Assembly (NCBI RefSeq): GCF_003027925.1
Contig: NZ_PYPS01000002.1
Coordinates: 62,001-126,000, forward strand
Source: Micromonospora sp. RP3T
GTDB lineage: Bacteria; Actinomycetota; Actinomycetes; Mycobacteriales; Micromonosporaceae
Direction of reading: 5' to 3'
Length of the DNA: 64,000 nucleotides
Every line of letters begins with the position of its first letter. Positions within the stretch are counted from its first letter, which is position 1. This document shows, piece by piece, positions 53,475 through 61,904 of this stretch. The notes beneath the pieces are model-generated. The model saw nothing but the letters and a program-made list of their open reading frames with translations. It was not told the DNA's origin and did not search any database. A program made the position numbers and the translations under genes.

Positions 53475-53984
53475 TCAGGCCTGCAGGTCGGACGCGGTCG
53501 CGTGCGCCGTGCGGAGCTCGGCGAGAACCGACGGCGTCCCCGGCCGGCGCGGGATGCCGAGGTGCCGCTCGCGCAGTTCGTCCATGAAGCGCTCCAGGAG
53601 TTCGGGGCCGCCCCGTTCGAGCAGCTCGGCGCGGACCGAGAGCTCGGGGGCGGCGGGCATGTGCTGCCGGCCCCAGGTGCCGAGCGCCGCCATCACGGGC
53701 ACCAGATCCACGCCGACGGCGGTGAGGCTGTATCGGATCTTCTGCCGGTGGGTCTCGTCGCCCGCTCGCCAGAGCAGGCCGTTGGCGACCAGTCGTCGCA
53801 GCCGGTCGGCCAGGATGTTGGAGGCGATCCCCTCCTCCGACTCGGACAGCAGCTCGCGGAAGTAGCGCCGGTCGCCGAACATCACGTCCCGCAGCACGAC
53901 AATCGACCAGCGGTCGCCCAGCACCTCGACCGCCAGGTTGATCGGGCAACCCGAGCGGTACGCCACCTCTTGTCCGTCGCTCAT
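53475..53984 (-). CDS. HxlR-family transcriptional regulator
   Basis: 169 residues. A winged helix with the family pattern CPINLAVEVLGDRWSIVVLRD, RYFRELL, GIASNILADRLRRLVANGLL and RYSLTAVG. HxlR proteins are small dimeric regulators, often redox- or aldehyde-responsive, that control a divergent oxidoreductase gene. Here the divergent gene, 263 bp away, is RibD-C copy 3, whose promoter contains a GCAA-N11-TTGC inverted repeat. Start ATG 53984. Confidence 0.92.
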   Translation of the reverse strand: MSDGQEVAYRSGCPINLAVEVLGDRWSIVVLRDVMFGDRRYFRELLSESEEGIASNILADRLRRLVANGLLWRAGDETHRQKIRYSLTAVGVDLVPVMAALGTWGRQHMPAAPELSVRAELLERGGPELLERFMDELRERHLGIPRRPGTPSVLAELRTAHATASDLQA

Positions 53985-54214
53985 CGGATCTGAGAGTACG
54001 TCGCGGTCGGTCGTGGCAACGTCCTCGGGTCGCTGCCACTCCGTGGTCAGGCCGGAAAACAGTGAGGCCGACGAGCGCGCGGATCGACCGACGCCACAGC
54101 GACGAGATGCCGGGGTCCCCGGCGACCGCTGGGACGGGCGCCGGCGGCTCGATCGTGGACGGCAGGTGGTTCGCCTGCCGCTTCCTTCGCGCCAGTGGAG
54201 GCGCGGCGAACCGC

Positions 54215-54247
54215 TTGCAAACTACCACCGGTTGCTATGCTGATCCG
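54215..54247 (+). promoter_or_regulatory. promoter and operator-like repeat of RibD-C copy 3
   Basis: A -10-like TATGCT (54236-54241) ends 6 nt before ATG 54248, so transcription should start at or near the start codon (leaderless). TTGCAA at 54215-54220 could be the -35 but the spacer is 15 bp. GCAA (54217-54220) and TTGC (54232-54235) form an inverted repeat that would cover the promoter and could bind the divergent HxlR regulator. Binding is inferred. Confidence 0.45.
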
Positions 54248-54799
54248 ATGCGACCTCTTCGTTATTCGATCCACGTCACTCTGGACGGGTGCTGCGACCA
54301 CAGCGCCATGGACGGCGATCTGGAGATGCATCGCCGCGGAGCGGAAAGCCTCGCCCGCGCCGATGCTCTCATTTTCGGCCGGGTCACCTACGGGATGATG
54401 GAGTCGGCCTGGCGCCCCATGGCGGCGAATCCAGGATCGCTCCCGGAAGAGACGAGGCTCTTCGCCCAGACAATCGACAAGGCGAAGAAGTACGTCGTCT
54501 CGAATTCACTGAAGACCGTGGACTGGAACGCCGAGATCCTGCGTGGTGATCTGGGGCAGGCCGTCGAGAAACTCAAGCAGAGCCCTGGCGACGGCCTGTT
54601 CGTGGGCGGCGTGAAACTCCCGATGGCCCTCGCGGAGCTCAACCTGATCGACGAGTACGAATTGGTGGTCCACCCCCGCCTGGCGGGCCGGGGGCCTTAC
54701 CTGTTCGCCGGTCTGCCGAAGCCGCTCGACGTGAGGTTCACGGGGAAGACGGACTGGGAATCCGGCGCGACGGCGATGCGATACGAGCCGGCAAAGTAG
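54248..54799 (+). CDS. RibD C-terminal/DHFR-like reductase (copy 3)
   Basis: 183 residues: YSIHVTLDGCCDH, FGRVTYGMMESAWRP, KKYVVSNS, GLFVGGVKLPMALAEL and LIDEYELVVHPRLAGRG. Same family as copies 1 and 2 in this window and closest to copy 2. Divergent from an HxlR regulator that probably controls it. Starts at ATG 54248 with a leaderless-type promoter. Stop TAG 54797-54799 is followed 9 nt later by a 42-nt perfect palindrome. Confidence 0.9.
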   Translation: MRPLRYSIHVTLDGCCDHSAMDGDLEMHRRGAESLARADALIFGRVTYGMMESAWRPMAANPGSLPEETRLFAQTIDKAKKYVVSNSLKTVDWNAEILRGDLGQAVEKLKQSPGDGLFVGGVKLPMALAELNLIDEYELVVHPRLAGRGPYLFAGLPKPLDVRFTGKTDWESGATAMRYEPAK

Positions 54800-54808
54800 G
54801 ACGAGAAA

Positions 54809-54850
54809 TCCGCCGGCGCCGGCACGCAATTGCGTGCCGGCGCCGGCGGA
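54809..54850. terminator. 42-nt perfect palindrome, terminator
   Basis: Positions 54809-54850 read identically on both strands: a 21-bp arm beginning TCCGCCGGCGCC, with an AATT centre and no loop. Lies just after RibD-C copy 3. It can fold into a very stable hairpin in either transcript and separates this gene from the carrier-protein operon. The following 250 bp to 55104 must carry the operon promoter; no gene is evident there. Confidence 0.75.
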
Positions 54851-55104
54851 CCTGTCTCTGCGGGTCGCAGGTCGGGCGGATTCACCTGCTCGGTGCCGTT
54901 GAGCGCACGTCCGACGGTGCTCGGGCCCTGCTGCGTCATGTCCCGCTCTCCCGAGGTTGACCAGGAGCCGAGGATCGTCCGGGCCCGGCCGGCGTGCCAC
55001 CTCCCGCATTGCGATGAGACCTGGGCGCAATTCCGGAGATGCGGCGGGACGGGCCAGCGATGAGGTTGGAAACTGTCGCCCGCGCTCGCGAACGGAGAAC
55101 AGCC

Positions 55105-55386
55105 ATGGATCCCGGTTCTGTTCAGCAACAGCCGATCTTCACCGCCGCCACCGCCTACCGGGCACCCGGCACGCGCCGGCAGGAAGCCCTGTGCCGGTTG
55201 TTCGCCGAGGCGCTCGGCGTGGACCGGGTGGGGCTGGACGACAGCTTCTTCGACCTCGGCGGCCAGTCGCTCAATGGCGTCCGGCTGATCAACCTCATCG
55301 CCAAGGAGTTGGGGCGGGAGCTGTCGATCGACGAGCTGTTCGACTATCCGACCGTCGCCGAGCTGGACGACTACCTCCGAGACTGA
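55105..55386 (+). CDS. stand-alone peptidyl/acyl carrier protein
   Basis: 93 residues with a full thiolation-domain signature: DDSFFDLGGQSLNGVRL carries phosphopantetheine site Ser55, and DELFDYPTVAELDDYL closes the four-helix bundle. The LGGQS form is typical of NRPS carriers. ATG 55105 is chosen because GGAGA lies about 6 nt upstream and homology starts here; the frame reaches back to 55039 with no domain. It opens an operon whose next gene, 19 bp on, is a free condensation enzyme, so it likely carries the acyl or amino acid unit for that reaction. Confidence 0.92.
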   Translation: MDPGSVQQQPIFTAATAYRAPGTRRQEALCRLFAEALGVDRVGLDDSFFDLGGQSLNGVRLINLIAKELGRELSIDELFDYPTVAELDDYLRD

Positions 55387-55405
55387 GCATCCGCGGGAGA
55401 CGAGC

Positions 55406-56722
55406 ATGATGACGACCGATGTGGCTCCGCTGTCCCTGAATCAGAAGTTCAACAGCCTCTTCGACGCCGGCGGCGACGACGGCCCCTTCGGTTGCCGCAA
55501 CCATGTGGTCGTCGGATGGCGCGTCACCGGGAAGCGCCCGATCGACGTCGACGCGCTGCGCGAGGCGCTGCTCGACGTCGTGCGGCGACACGAGGCGCTC
55601 CGGACGCGCATCGGCGGGCCGGATGATGATCGGCACCAGGAGATTCTGCCGCCGAGTCCGGTCCGGCTGGACGTCCTCGACCTGCCGGACGTCGCGGTGG
55701 CATCGCGCGCGGATCGGGCGGAAACGCTCATCCACGAGGTCGAGGCGGGGACGATCGGCACGCAGGAGGCACCGTTCCTACGGGCCGTGCTGGCCCGTTT
55801 CGACAGCCAGGACTCCGTGCTGGTGCTGATGGCGCATCACCTCAGCGTGGACGGACAGTCGATGGCGCTGATCGTTCGTGACCTGGCCCACTACTACGCC
55901 GCCCGCACGGGGCACGAGGGTGCGGACCTGCCGGTGGCTCCGCAGTACCGCGAGTACGGCGTCTGGGAGCACGAGGCCGCCGCGTCGGCCAAGGCCCGCG
56001 AGTTCTGGCGCCGCCGGCTCGACGGCGCCCGATTCACCGCGATCCCGACCGACATGCCGCGCTCGGCCGGCCTCCCCGTGTCGACGGCCCGGCACCGCTT
56101 TCTGATCCCGGGTGATGCCATGGCCGCCCTCGACCGGGTGGCCCGGTCGAATCGCGCCACCCGTTTCATGGCCATCGCCGCGGCCTACCAGCTGCTCCTG
56201 CAGCGGTTGACCGGCGCCACGGACGTGGTGATGGCGACCTTCACCCCCGGTCGGGGCGACGGGCAGTTCGACGAGACCGTCGGCACGCTCTACAACTTCG
56301 TGCCGCTGCGGACGGACCTCACCGGGTGCACGTCGTACCTGGACGTGCTCCAGCGGGTCCGGCGATCCTGTCTCGAGGCCTTCTCGCACGACATCCCGGC
56401 CATGCAGATCTTCGCCGAGGCGCCGCAGCTGATGGAGACGGTCATGACCGACAACGCGACCGCGATGGTGTTCGAGAGTGTCCCGACGGATTCGGTGGCC
56501 GACGCGCCGGGCGATCTGAAATTCGTACGCATCACCCGGCTGCTGAGATCGCAGGAGCTCGCGTCGGCGATACCCGACGGCGCGCTCTGGGACATCAACA
56601 TCGACCCGTCCGGCGACGGTATCGGCGCCATCGCCTACAAGCGGAATCTCTTCCGCGAGGACACCATCGTGTCGATGGCCGAGGAGTTCGGCCGGATTGT
56701 CCGGGACGTCCGACGGGCGTGA
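55406..56722 (+). CDS. stand-alone condensation-domain enzyme
   Basis: 438 residues, a single NRPS condensation domain with intact HHLSVDG (144-150; catalytic His145), a QYREYGVWE-type core and a DETVGTLYNFVPLR latch region. It joins a carrier-bound donor to an amine or alcohol acceptor. With the carrier upstream and no adenylation domain nearby, donor loading must come from elsewhere, possibly arylacetyl-CoA. ATG 55406 and 55409 are both possible after GGGAGA. The next gene starts about 100 bp later on the same strand. Confidence 0.92.
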   Translation: MMTTDVAPLSLNQKFNSLFDAGGDDGPFGCRNHVVVGWRVTGKRPIDVDALREALLDVVRRHEALRTRIGGPDDDRHQEILPPSPVRLDVLDLPDVAVASRADRAETLIHEVEAGTIGTQEAPFLRAVLARFDSQDSVLVLMAHHLSVDGQSMALIVRDLAHYYAARTGHEGADLPVAPQYREYGVWEHEAAASAKAREFWRRRLDGARFTAIPTDMPRSAGLPVSTARHRFLIPGDAMAALDRVARSNRATRFMAIAAAYQLLLQRLTGATDVVMATFTPGRGDGQFDETVGTLYNFVPLRTDLTGCTSYLDVLQRVRRSCLEAFSHDIPAMQIFAEAPQLMETVMTDNATAMVFESVPTDSVADAPGDLKFVRITRLLRSQELASAIPDGALWDINIDPSGDGIGAIAYKRNLFREDTIVSMAEEFGRIVRDVRRA

Positions 56723-56825
56723 CACCGGCACCAGGCCCGCACGATACGAGAGGAGCTGGTCTGCCGTGGTCAATAGCGTTCACGGCACGCGATTCGGTCA
56801 GGACGGCGTTCAAGGAGGAAGCACA

Positions 56826-58007
56826 ATGGAGATCACTCAGGCGCCGCCCCGTGCGGAGCTGGTCCGTCGCGCCTCGGAACTCGTCCCGCTGCTGCGGGAC
56901 AAGGCACAGTGGATGGAGGAGAACCGGCGGATCCACGACGACGTGCTGGCGGGCATCACCGACGCCGGCCTGCTGAAGATGCGGGTTCCGGTCCGCTACG
57001 GCGGCTACGAGAGCGACATGCGCACGGTGGTCGACGTGCTGGCCGAGCTCGGCCGGGGTGACGGCTCGACGGCCTGGACGGTCGCGGTGTGGCAGATCAG
57101 TACCTGGATGACCGGACTGTTCCCGGACGAGGTGCAGGACGAGGTGTTCGCCACGCCGGACGTGCGGATCAGCGGCATCCTCAGCCCGGGCGCGATGGCC
57201 GTGCCGACCGACGGCGGCTATCTCGTCAGCGGCAAGTGGTCGTTCAACTCCGGGGCGCAGCAGAGCACGTGGAACACCAACGCCGCGGTCACGCCGACCG
57301 GGGACGGCGGGTTCGCCCCGATCATGATCGCCGTGCCGATCGCCGACCTGCAGATCATCGATGACTGGCACACGTCGGGCCTGCGCGGCTCCGGCAGCAT
57401 CACCACCATCGCTCAGGACGTCTTCGTGCCGCACGAGCGGGTGCTGCAGATGGGGCCGGTGCTGCAGGGGCAGCACCGTTCCAAGCTGAACGCCGACGCC
57501 CCGATCTTCCAGGCCCCGTTCATGCCGACCGCGTGCTCGACGGTCAGCGCGCCGGCGCTGGGCCTGGCCCTGGGGGCGAGGGACGTCTTCCTCGAGCGGT
57601 TGCCCGGCCGGAAGATCACCTACACCGCCTACGAGAACCAGGCCGAGGCGCCGATCACCCATCTCGAGCTGGCCGACGCCATCGTCAAGATCGACGAGGT
57701 CGGGTTCCACGCTCACCGCGCGGCCGACCTGATCGACACCAAGGGCCGGGCGGGCGAGCAGTGGACGCTCGAGGAGCGGGCCCGCATCCGGCTCGACCTG
57801 GGCGCCTGCTGCCGGCGGGCCAAGGAGGCCGTGGACGTGCTGGCCGGTGCCAGCGGCGGCTCCTCCATCTACCGCGACGTCGCGATCCAGCGCGTCCAGC
57901 GCGACGTCCAGGCGCTCAATCTGCACGCCATCCTGCACCCCAGCACCAACTTCGAGCTGTACGGCCGGATCGTCTGTGGCCTGGAGCCCAACACGAACTA
58001 CATCTAG
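56826..58007 (+). CDS. group D flavin monooxygenase (acyl-CoA dehydrogenase fold)
   Basis: 393 residues, acyl-CoA dehydrogenase fold with the C-terminal Acyl-CoA_dh_2 domain of HsaA/HpaB/DszC-like two-component monooxygenases. Visible parts: GITDAGLLKMRVPVRYGGYE, GDGSTAWTVAVWQ, GKWSFNSGAQQSTW, and DWHTSGLRGSGS (flavin-contact loop). These use reduced flavin from a separate reductase to hydroxylate aromatics. A phenolic hydroxylation of the dihydroxyphenylacetyl unit is plausible. Strong AAGGAGG precedes ATG 56826. Central member of the carrier-to-dpgB operon. Confidence 0.88.
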   Translation: MEITQAPPRAELVRRASELVPLLRDKAQWMEENRRIHDDVLAGITDAGLLKMRVPVRYGGYESDMRTVVDVLAELGRGDGSTAWTVAVWQISTWMTGLFPDEVQDEVFATPDVRISGILSPGAMAVPTDGGYLVSGKWSFNSGAQQSTWNTNAAVTPTGDGGFAPIMIAVPIADLQIIDDWHTSGLRGSGSITTIAQDVFVPHERVLQMGPVLQGQHRSKLNADAPIFQAPFMPTACSTVSAPALGLALGARDVFLERLPGRKITYTAYENQAEAPITHLELADAIVKIDEVGFHAHRAADLIDTKGRAGEQWTLEERARIRLDLGACCRRAKEAVDVLAGASGGSSIYRDVAIQRVQRDVQALNLHAILHPSTNFELYGRIVCGLEPNTNYI

Positions 58008-58116
58008 GAGCCGGCGAGGCACCATCACGCCCGGTCGCATCGACGGACATGCGACCGGGCGTGACCCGTTCCATCGGGTCCGACCGGAGAACAACGAACA
58101 GATCGGAGGTGGACCT

Positions 58117-59385
58117 GTGCCGCGGTTGAACCCGGTCCGGGCACTCGGCTCCACGATGCCGGAGCCCGGCCCTCGACGCGTGTACGCGTTGTCCCTGCTC
58201 ATCAACACCATCGGCACCGGCCTGCTGATGGTCAGCCTGCCGTTGTACCTCATCCGGGTGGTCGAGCTGTCGGCCATCGAGGTCGGCCTCGGCCTGACCA
58301 TCGCCTCGGCGATCACCCTGGTGGCCGGCATGCCGCTCGGTGACCTGGCGGACCGGCGCGGCCCGCTCGGGATGATCAAGGCGATGCTGCTGGTGCAGTG
58401 CGCGGCGACGATCGGCCTGCTCTTCATCACCAACTTCGCCACCTTCGTCGTCGTTGTCACCATCGAGATGGTGGCCGGGCGGGCGATCATCAACGCCGAA
58501 GGGGCGCTGCTGCGGCGGGTGGCCGACGACAGCGCGGCCGGTTTCCGCTCGTTGACCCACGCGATCACCAATGTGGGCTTCTCGCTCGGCTTCGCCGGCT
58601 CCGGCATCGCGATCCAGGTCGGCACGCCGACCGCCTACCACGTGGCGATCGTGGTGAATGGGCTGACCTTCATCGGTGCCTGGATCATCCTGCACCGCGG
58701 CATGCCGCGCTACGGCCCGCTGCCGGTCCCGCACGAGTCGCTGCGCTGGGGCGTGCTGCGCGACAAGCCGTTCGTGGCCTACTCGGTGGTCGGGGCCTCC
58801 TTCAGCCTGCAGTTCAGCGTGCTCCTGCTGCTGCTGCCGGTCTGGGTGGCCGAGAACACGAACGCGCCGGGGTGGGTCATCTCCGCCTCGTTGATGCTGA
58901 ACACCATCCTGGTCGTCGCGTTCCAGGTACGGCTGGGCGGCAGGGTGCAGACGCTGCGGCAGGGTGGGCTCGCGTGGCGGCGGGCCGGGCTGGCCTTCCT
59001 GGGCAGCTGCGTCCTGTTGGGCTTCGCCGCGGGGCTGCCGGCCTGGGCGGCGCTGCTGATGATCATGGCCGCCGTCAGCGTGCACACGGTCGGCGAGATC
59101 TGGCACCTGGCCGGCGGGTTCGCCCTGAGCATGGGCCTGCCCCCGGCCCATGCCCAGGGGCAGTACGACGGCTTCAGCAGCATCCTGGGCGGTATTGGCG
59201 CGGCGGTGGCCCCGGTCCTGCTGCTCGGTCCGATCCTGGAGAACGGCCGGACCGGCCTGGCCCTCCTGGGTGCGTTCTTCGCCCTGACCAGCCTGCTGAT
59301 GCCGGCCGTGGCGCGGTGGGGCGAGCGGACCCGGCCGACCGTTCCGGCCACCGCCGATACGGAGGTCGCCGATGTACCGGCTTGA
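58117..59385 (+). CDS. MFS transporter (paralogue 2)
   Basis: 422 residues, 12 predicted membrane segments, loop motif GDLADRRGPLGMIK. GTG 58117 has GGAGGT 7 nt upstream; the start VPRLNPVRALG...PEPGP matches the paralogue at 48631-49890 (MPRFDPIREVK...PEPGP). Shared landmarks: RRVADDSAAGFRSLTHAI, QVGTPTAYH, LPPAHAQGQY, RWGERTRP. Probable exporter of the cluster product. Its 3' end overlaps a possible upstream start of dpgA, so the two are translated together or nearly so. Confidence 0.9.
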   Translation: MPRLNPVRALGSTMPEPGPRRVYALSLLINTIGTGLLMVSLPLYLIRVVELSAIEVGLGLTIASAITLVAGMPLGDLADRRGPLGMIKAMLLVQCAATIGLLFITNFATFVVVVTIEMVAGRAIINAEGALLRRVADDSAAGFRSLTHAITNVGFSLGFAGSGIAIQVGTPTAYHVAIVVNGLTFIGAWIILHRGMPRYGPLPVPHESLRWGVLRDKPFVAYSVVGASFSLQFSVLLLLLPVWVAENTNAPGWVISASLMLNTILVVAFQVRLGGRVQTLRQGGLAWRRAGLAFLGSCVLLGFAAGLPAWAALLMIMAAVSVHTVGEIWHLAGGFALSMGLPPAHAQGQYDGFSSILGGIGAAVAPVLLLGPILENGRTGLALLGAFFALTSLLMPAVARWGERTRPTVPATADTEVADVPA

Positions 59386-59491
59386 CACGACCCGGCTGGC
59401 GCCGGTCACCGGCGCAGCACAGCCGGAGATGACCGGTCGTGGCGCAGGCCCGGACGATGGTTCTCGTGGCCGGCCGAGATGGGGGAGCAGC

Positions 59492-60589
59492 ATGCACATG
59501 CCGATGAGCACCGACGTCGTCCGGACGCCGGCCCCGTCGATCGCCGGAGTGGGCACGGCGGTGTCGCCCACGTCCTACTCGCAGCAGGACGTGCTGGACA
59601 CCTTCGGCATCTCCGATCCCCGCATCCGGTCGGTCTTTCTCAACAGCGCCATCGAGCGTCGTCACCTCACACTGCCGCCGATGACCGACGACGGCACACC
59701 GTCGTCGGAGACGCAGGGGGATCTGCTCGACAAGCACAAGGGGCTGGCCATCGACATGGGTGTGCGCGCGCTGCGGGCCTGCCTGGACGACGTGGGCGCG
59801 ACGCTCGCCGACATCCGCTACCTGTGCTGCGTCACGTCGACCGGGTTCCTGACGCCGGGCCTCAGTGCCCTGCTCATCCGCGAGCTGGGAATCGACCGAC
59901 ACTGTGCCCGCGCGGACGTCGTGGGAATGGGCTGCAACGCCGGCCTCAACGGGTTGAACGCGGTGTCGAGCTGGGCCGCGGTCAACCCGGGTGAGCTGGC
60001 GGTGCTGGTCTGCACAGAGGCCTGCTCGGCGGCGTACACCCTCGACGCGACGATGCGCACCGCCGTGGTGAACAGCCTGTTCGGCGACGGCGCGGCGGCG
60101 CTCGCGGTGGTCGGCGGCACCGGCTCCGACGCCTCGGGCGCGAACGGCCATCCCCGCGTCCTCAAGTTCGCCAGCTGCCTCATTCCCGAGGCGATCGACG
60201 CCATGCGCTACGACTGGGACGGAGCACAGAACCGCTTCAGCTTCTTCCTCGATCCGCAGGTGCCCTACGTCGTCGGCGCGCACGCGGAACTCGTGACGGA
60301 TCGCCTGTTGGCCGGGACGGGGCTGTGCCGCAGCGACATCAGACACTGGCTGGTGCACTCGGGCGGCAAGAAGGTGATCGACGCCGTGATGGTGAATCTG
60401 GGTCTCAGTCGATACGACGTCCGCCACACCACCGGGGTCCTGCGTGATTTCGGCAATCTGTCGAGCGGCTCGTTCCTCTTCTCGTACGAACGTCTTCTGC
60501 GAGAGAAAGTCACTGCCTCGGGCGATTATGGAGTGCTCATGACCATGGGTCCCGGTTCCACGATCGAGACGGCGCTGATCCAGTGGTGA
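59492..60589 (+). CDS. dpgA: DpgA-type 3,5-dihydroxyphenylacetyl-CoA synthase (type III PKS)
   Basis: 365 residues, chalcone-synthase fold. Catalytic triad: Cys148 in VVGMGCNAGLN, His289 in WLVHSGGKK, Asn322 in GNLSSGSF. The overall pattern (GVGTAVSPTSYSQQD, LNSAIERRHLTLPP, CCVTSTGFLTPGLSALLIREL, DYGVLMTMGPGSTIE) is that of DpgA from glycopeptide clusters as I know it. It condenses four malonyl-CoA into the tetraketide that becomes 3,5-dihydroxyphenylacetyl-CoA. ATG 59492 fits homologue length; ATG 59372 has a better GGAGGT site and overlaps the transporter, adding 40 residues. The stop overlaps dpgB (GTGA). Confidence 0.92.
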   Translation: MHMPMSTDVVRTPAPSIAGVGTAVSPTSYSQQDVLDTFGISDPRIRSVFLNSAIERRHLTLPPMTDDGTPSSETQGDLLDKHKGLAIDMGVRALRACLDDVGATLADIRYLCCVTSTGFLTPGLSALLIRELGIDRHCARADVVGMGCNAGLNGLNAVSSWAAVNPGELAVLVCTEACSAAYTLDATMRTAVVNSLFGDGAAALAVVGGTGSDASGANGHPRVLKFASCLIPEAIDAMRYDWDGAQNRFSFFLDPQVPYVVGAHAELVTDRLLAGTGLCRSDIRHWLVHSGGKKVIDAVMVNLGLSRYDVRHTTGVLRDFGNLSSGSFLFSYERLLREKVTASGDYGVLMTMGPGSTIETALIQW

Positions 60590-61278
60590 CAGCGGATACC
60601 GTCTTCGCCGTACGCAACCCGGAGGGCGACATCGAGTTGCGCGTCGACGGCTCGAAAACCCTTACCGTCGCCCACATCTCCGCTGTGGAGTCGGCCTGCG
60701 CCGCAGTTGAGGCCGGCCGGTCCGGAGCTGTCCTTCCCGTGTACGTGTCCGGCACGCCCGGCGCCGCCTGGACGAGCGGTCTGGACGTGTCGCTGGTCTC
60801 CAAGTGGGAGCGTTCGGTGCGCCGGCTAGAACGGCTCGGCGCGACGACCGTCGCAATCGCCTCCGGTGATTGCGGAGGCATGGCCCTGGACGCTCTGCTG
60901 GCCACCGACTTTCGCATTGCGACGCCCGACGTGCGCCTGTCGCTGCCGGTCGACGGGGAGGCCACCTGGCCCGGCATGGCTGTCTTCCGGCTCGTCCAGC
61001 AGGCCGGCGGCATGCGGCTGCGGCGGGCGATCCTCTTCGGCACGCCCGTCGAGGCGTCCGAGGGCGTCGACCTGGGCCTGCTCGACGAGGTGACCGAAGA
61101 CCCGGCCGAGGCCCTGGCCGCGGTGACCGCGCGGGCGGCGGCCCTGACCGGCTCGGAGTTGGCCGTCCGTCGTCGGCTGATGGCCGATGCCGCGACCACC
61201 AGCTTCGACGAGGCCCTCGGGCGTCACCTCGCCGCCTGCGACCGGGCCCTGCGGCGGTCGGCCCCGAAGGCGCCCTGA
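60586..61278 (+). CDS. dpgB: DpgB-type crotonase partner of DpgA
   Basis: 230 residues, a divergent enoyl-CoA hydratase-like fold: SGLDVSLVSKWERSVRRLER, IASGDCGGMALDALLATDFRIA (oxyanion region), and a C-terminal helix bundle. DpgB proteins raise DpgA turnover and, with DpgD, drive dehydration and aromatisation. GTG 60586 overlaps the dpgA stop (GTGA); the GTG just before it, 60583, is also possible. It is the last gene of the operon that begins with the carrier protein; a perfect 11-bp hairpin follows 68 nt after its stop. Confidence 0.88.
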   Translation: MTADTVFAVRNPEGDIELRVDGSKTLTVAHISAVESACAAVEAGRSGAVLPVYVSGTPGAAWTSGLDVSLVSKWERSVRRLERLGATTVAIASGDCGGMALDALLATDFRIATPDVRLSLPVDGEATWPGMAVFRLVQQAGGMRLRRAILFGTPVEASEGVDLGLLDEVTEDPAEALAAVTARAAALTGSELAVRRRLMADAATTSFDEALGRHLAACDRALRRSAPKAP

Positions 61279-61345
61279 GGTGTCGGGTCCCGGGCGCGCG
61301 CTCCGCGACTCCGGGATGAGGCTTGGCCACAGCCTGATCGGTGTG

Positions 61346-61379
61346 CCGGAGGCCCGCGGGAACGCTCCCGGGCCTCCGG
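61346..61379 (+). terminator. terminator of the carrier-to-dpgB operon
   Basis: Perfect 11-bp arms CCGGAGGCCCG (61346-61356) and CGGGCCTCCGG (61369-61379), with partial pairing inside the 12-nt loop. Lies 68 nt downstream of the dpgB stop. Confidence 0.72.
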
Positions 61380-61904
61380 CACCGTGCTGCTCCACGCTCT
61401 CGGCGTCGGGCCGGGCTCGGCGACCCGGTGCGTGAACTCGAGTTCACCACCGAGTGCGGTGAAGGCATCGAGCAGAGAGTCCTTCCGGTGTACGGCGTTC
61501 TGCCGGCCCGGGCCTGCCGGCACGCCGCCTCGGCGACTTCGGTCGCGGCTGGTGCAGGCCGGGCAGCCCGTCGAGCGGCGTCGGCCGTTGCCGGTGTCGG
61601 GCCCTGTCCGCACCTCGACGAGCGTCACCGCGATCCGTGACCAGGGTCCGGTGCGCACGGGTTCGCGAGCGTGGCGGTGGACCCGGTGAGCGGCAAACCC
61701 CTCGTCACCGTCCGGTGCGGCAGGTTCGTCCCTGCAGCGGGTGGGTTCGGCGGCCGCCGGGGCGTCACGTCGACCCGCCCCGAGCCGGCGCTGGTCCACC
61801 GGCTCTCCGGCGACCGCAATGCGTGCCCCGGTCGTTACCGGTGAGGCGCTGGTCGTCCCGATCTGGTGGGGTCCCCGGCGGCACGCAGCTCTTCCGGACG
61901 GGCC
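61380..61904. other. intergenic region, no supported gene
   Basis: 525 bp between the dpgB terminator and the facing terminator of the DUF1702 gene. Open frames on both strands have no recognisable domain and no ribosome site. A short segment around 61690 (SGKPLVTVRCGRFV) has slightly gene-like composition but cannot be assigned. Confidence 0.35.

Noticed and set aside
54697..54939. 80-residue minus-strand frame starting MTQQGPSTVGRAL with a GGGAGA site
   Set aside because: It runs antisense through the 42-nt palindrome and the end of the RibD-C gene. The ribosome site is decent, but overlap and lack of homology make chance more likely.
35639..61278. Calling the whole region a glycopeptide antibiotic cluster
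   Set aside because: DpgA/B/D and a Dbv29-like oxidase are shared, but there are no NRPS modules, OxyA-C type P450s, DpgC, Hpg enzymes or glycosyltransferases in the window.
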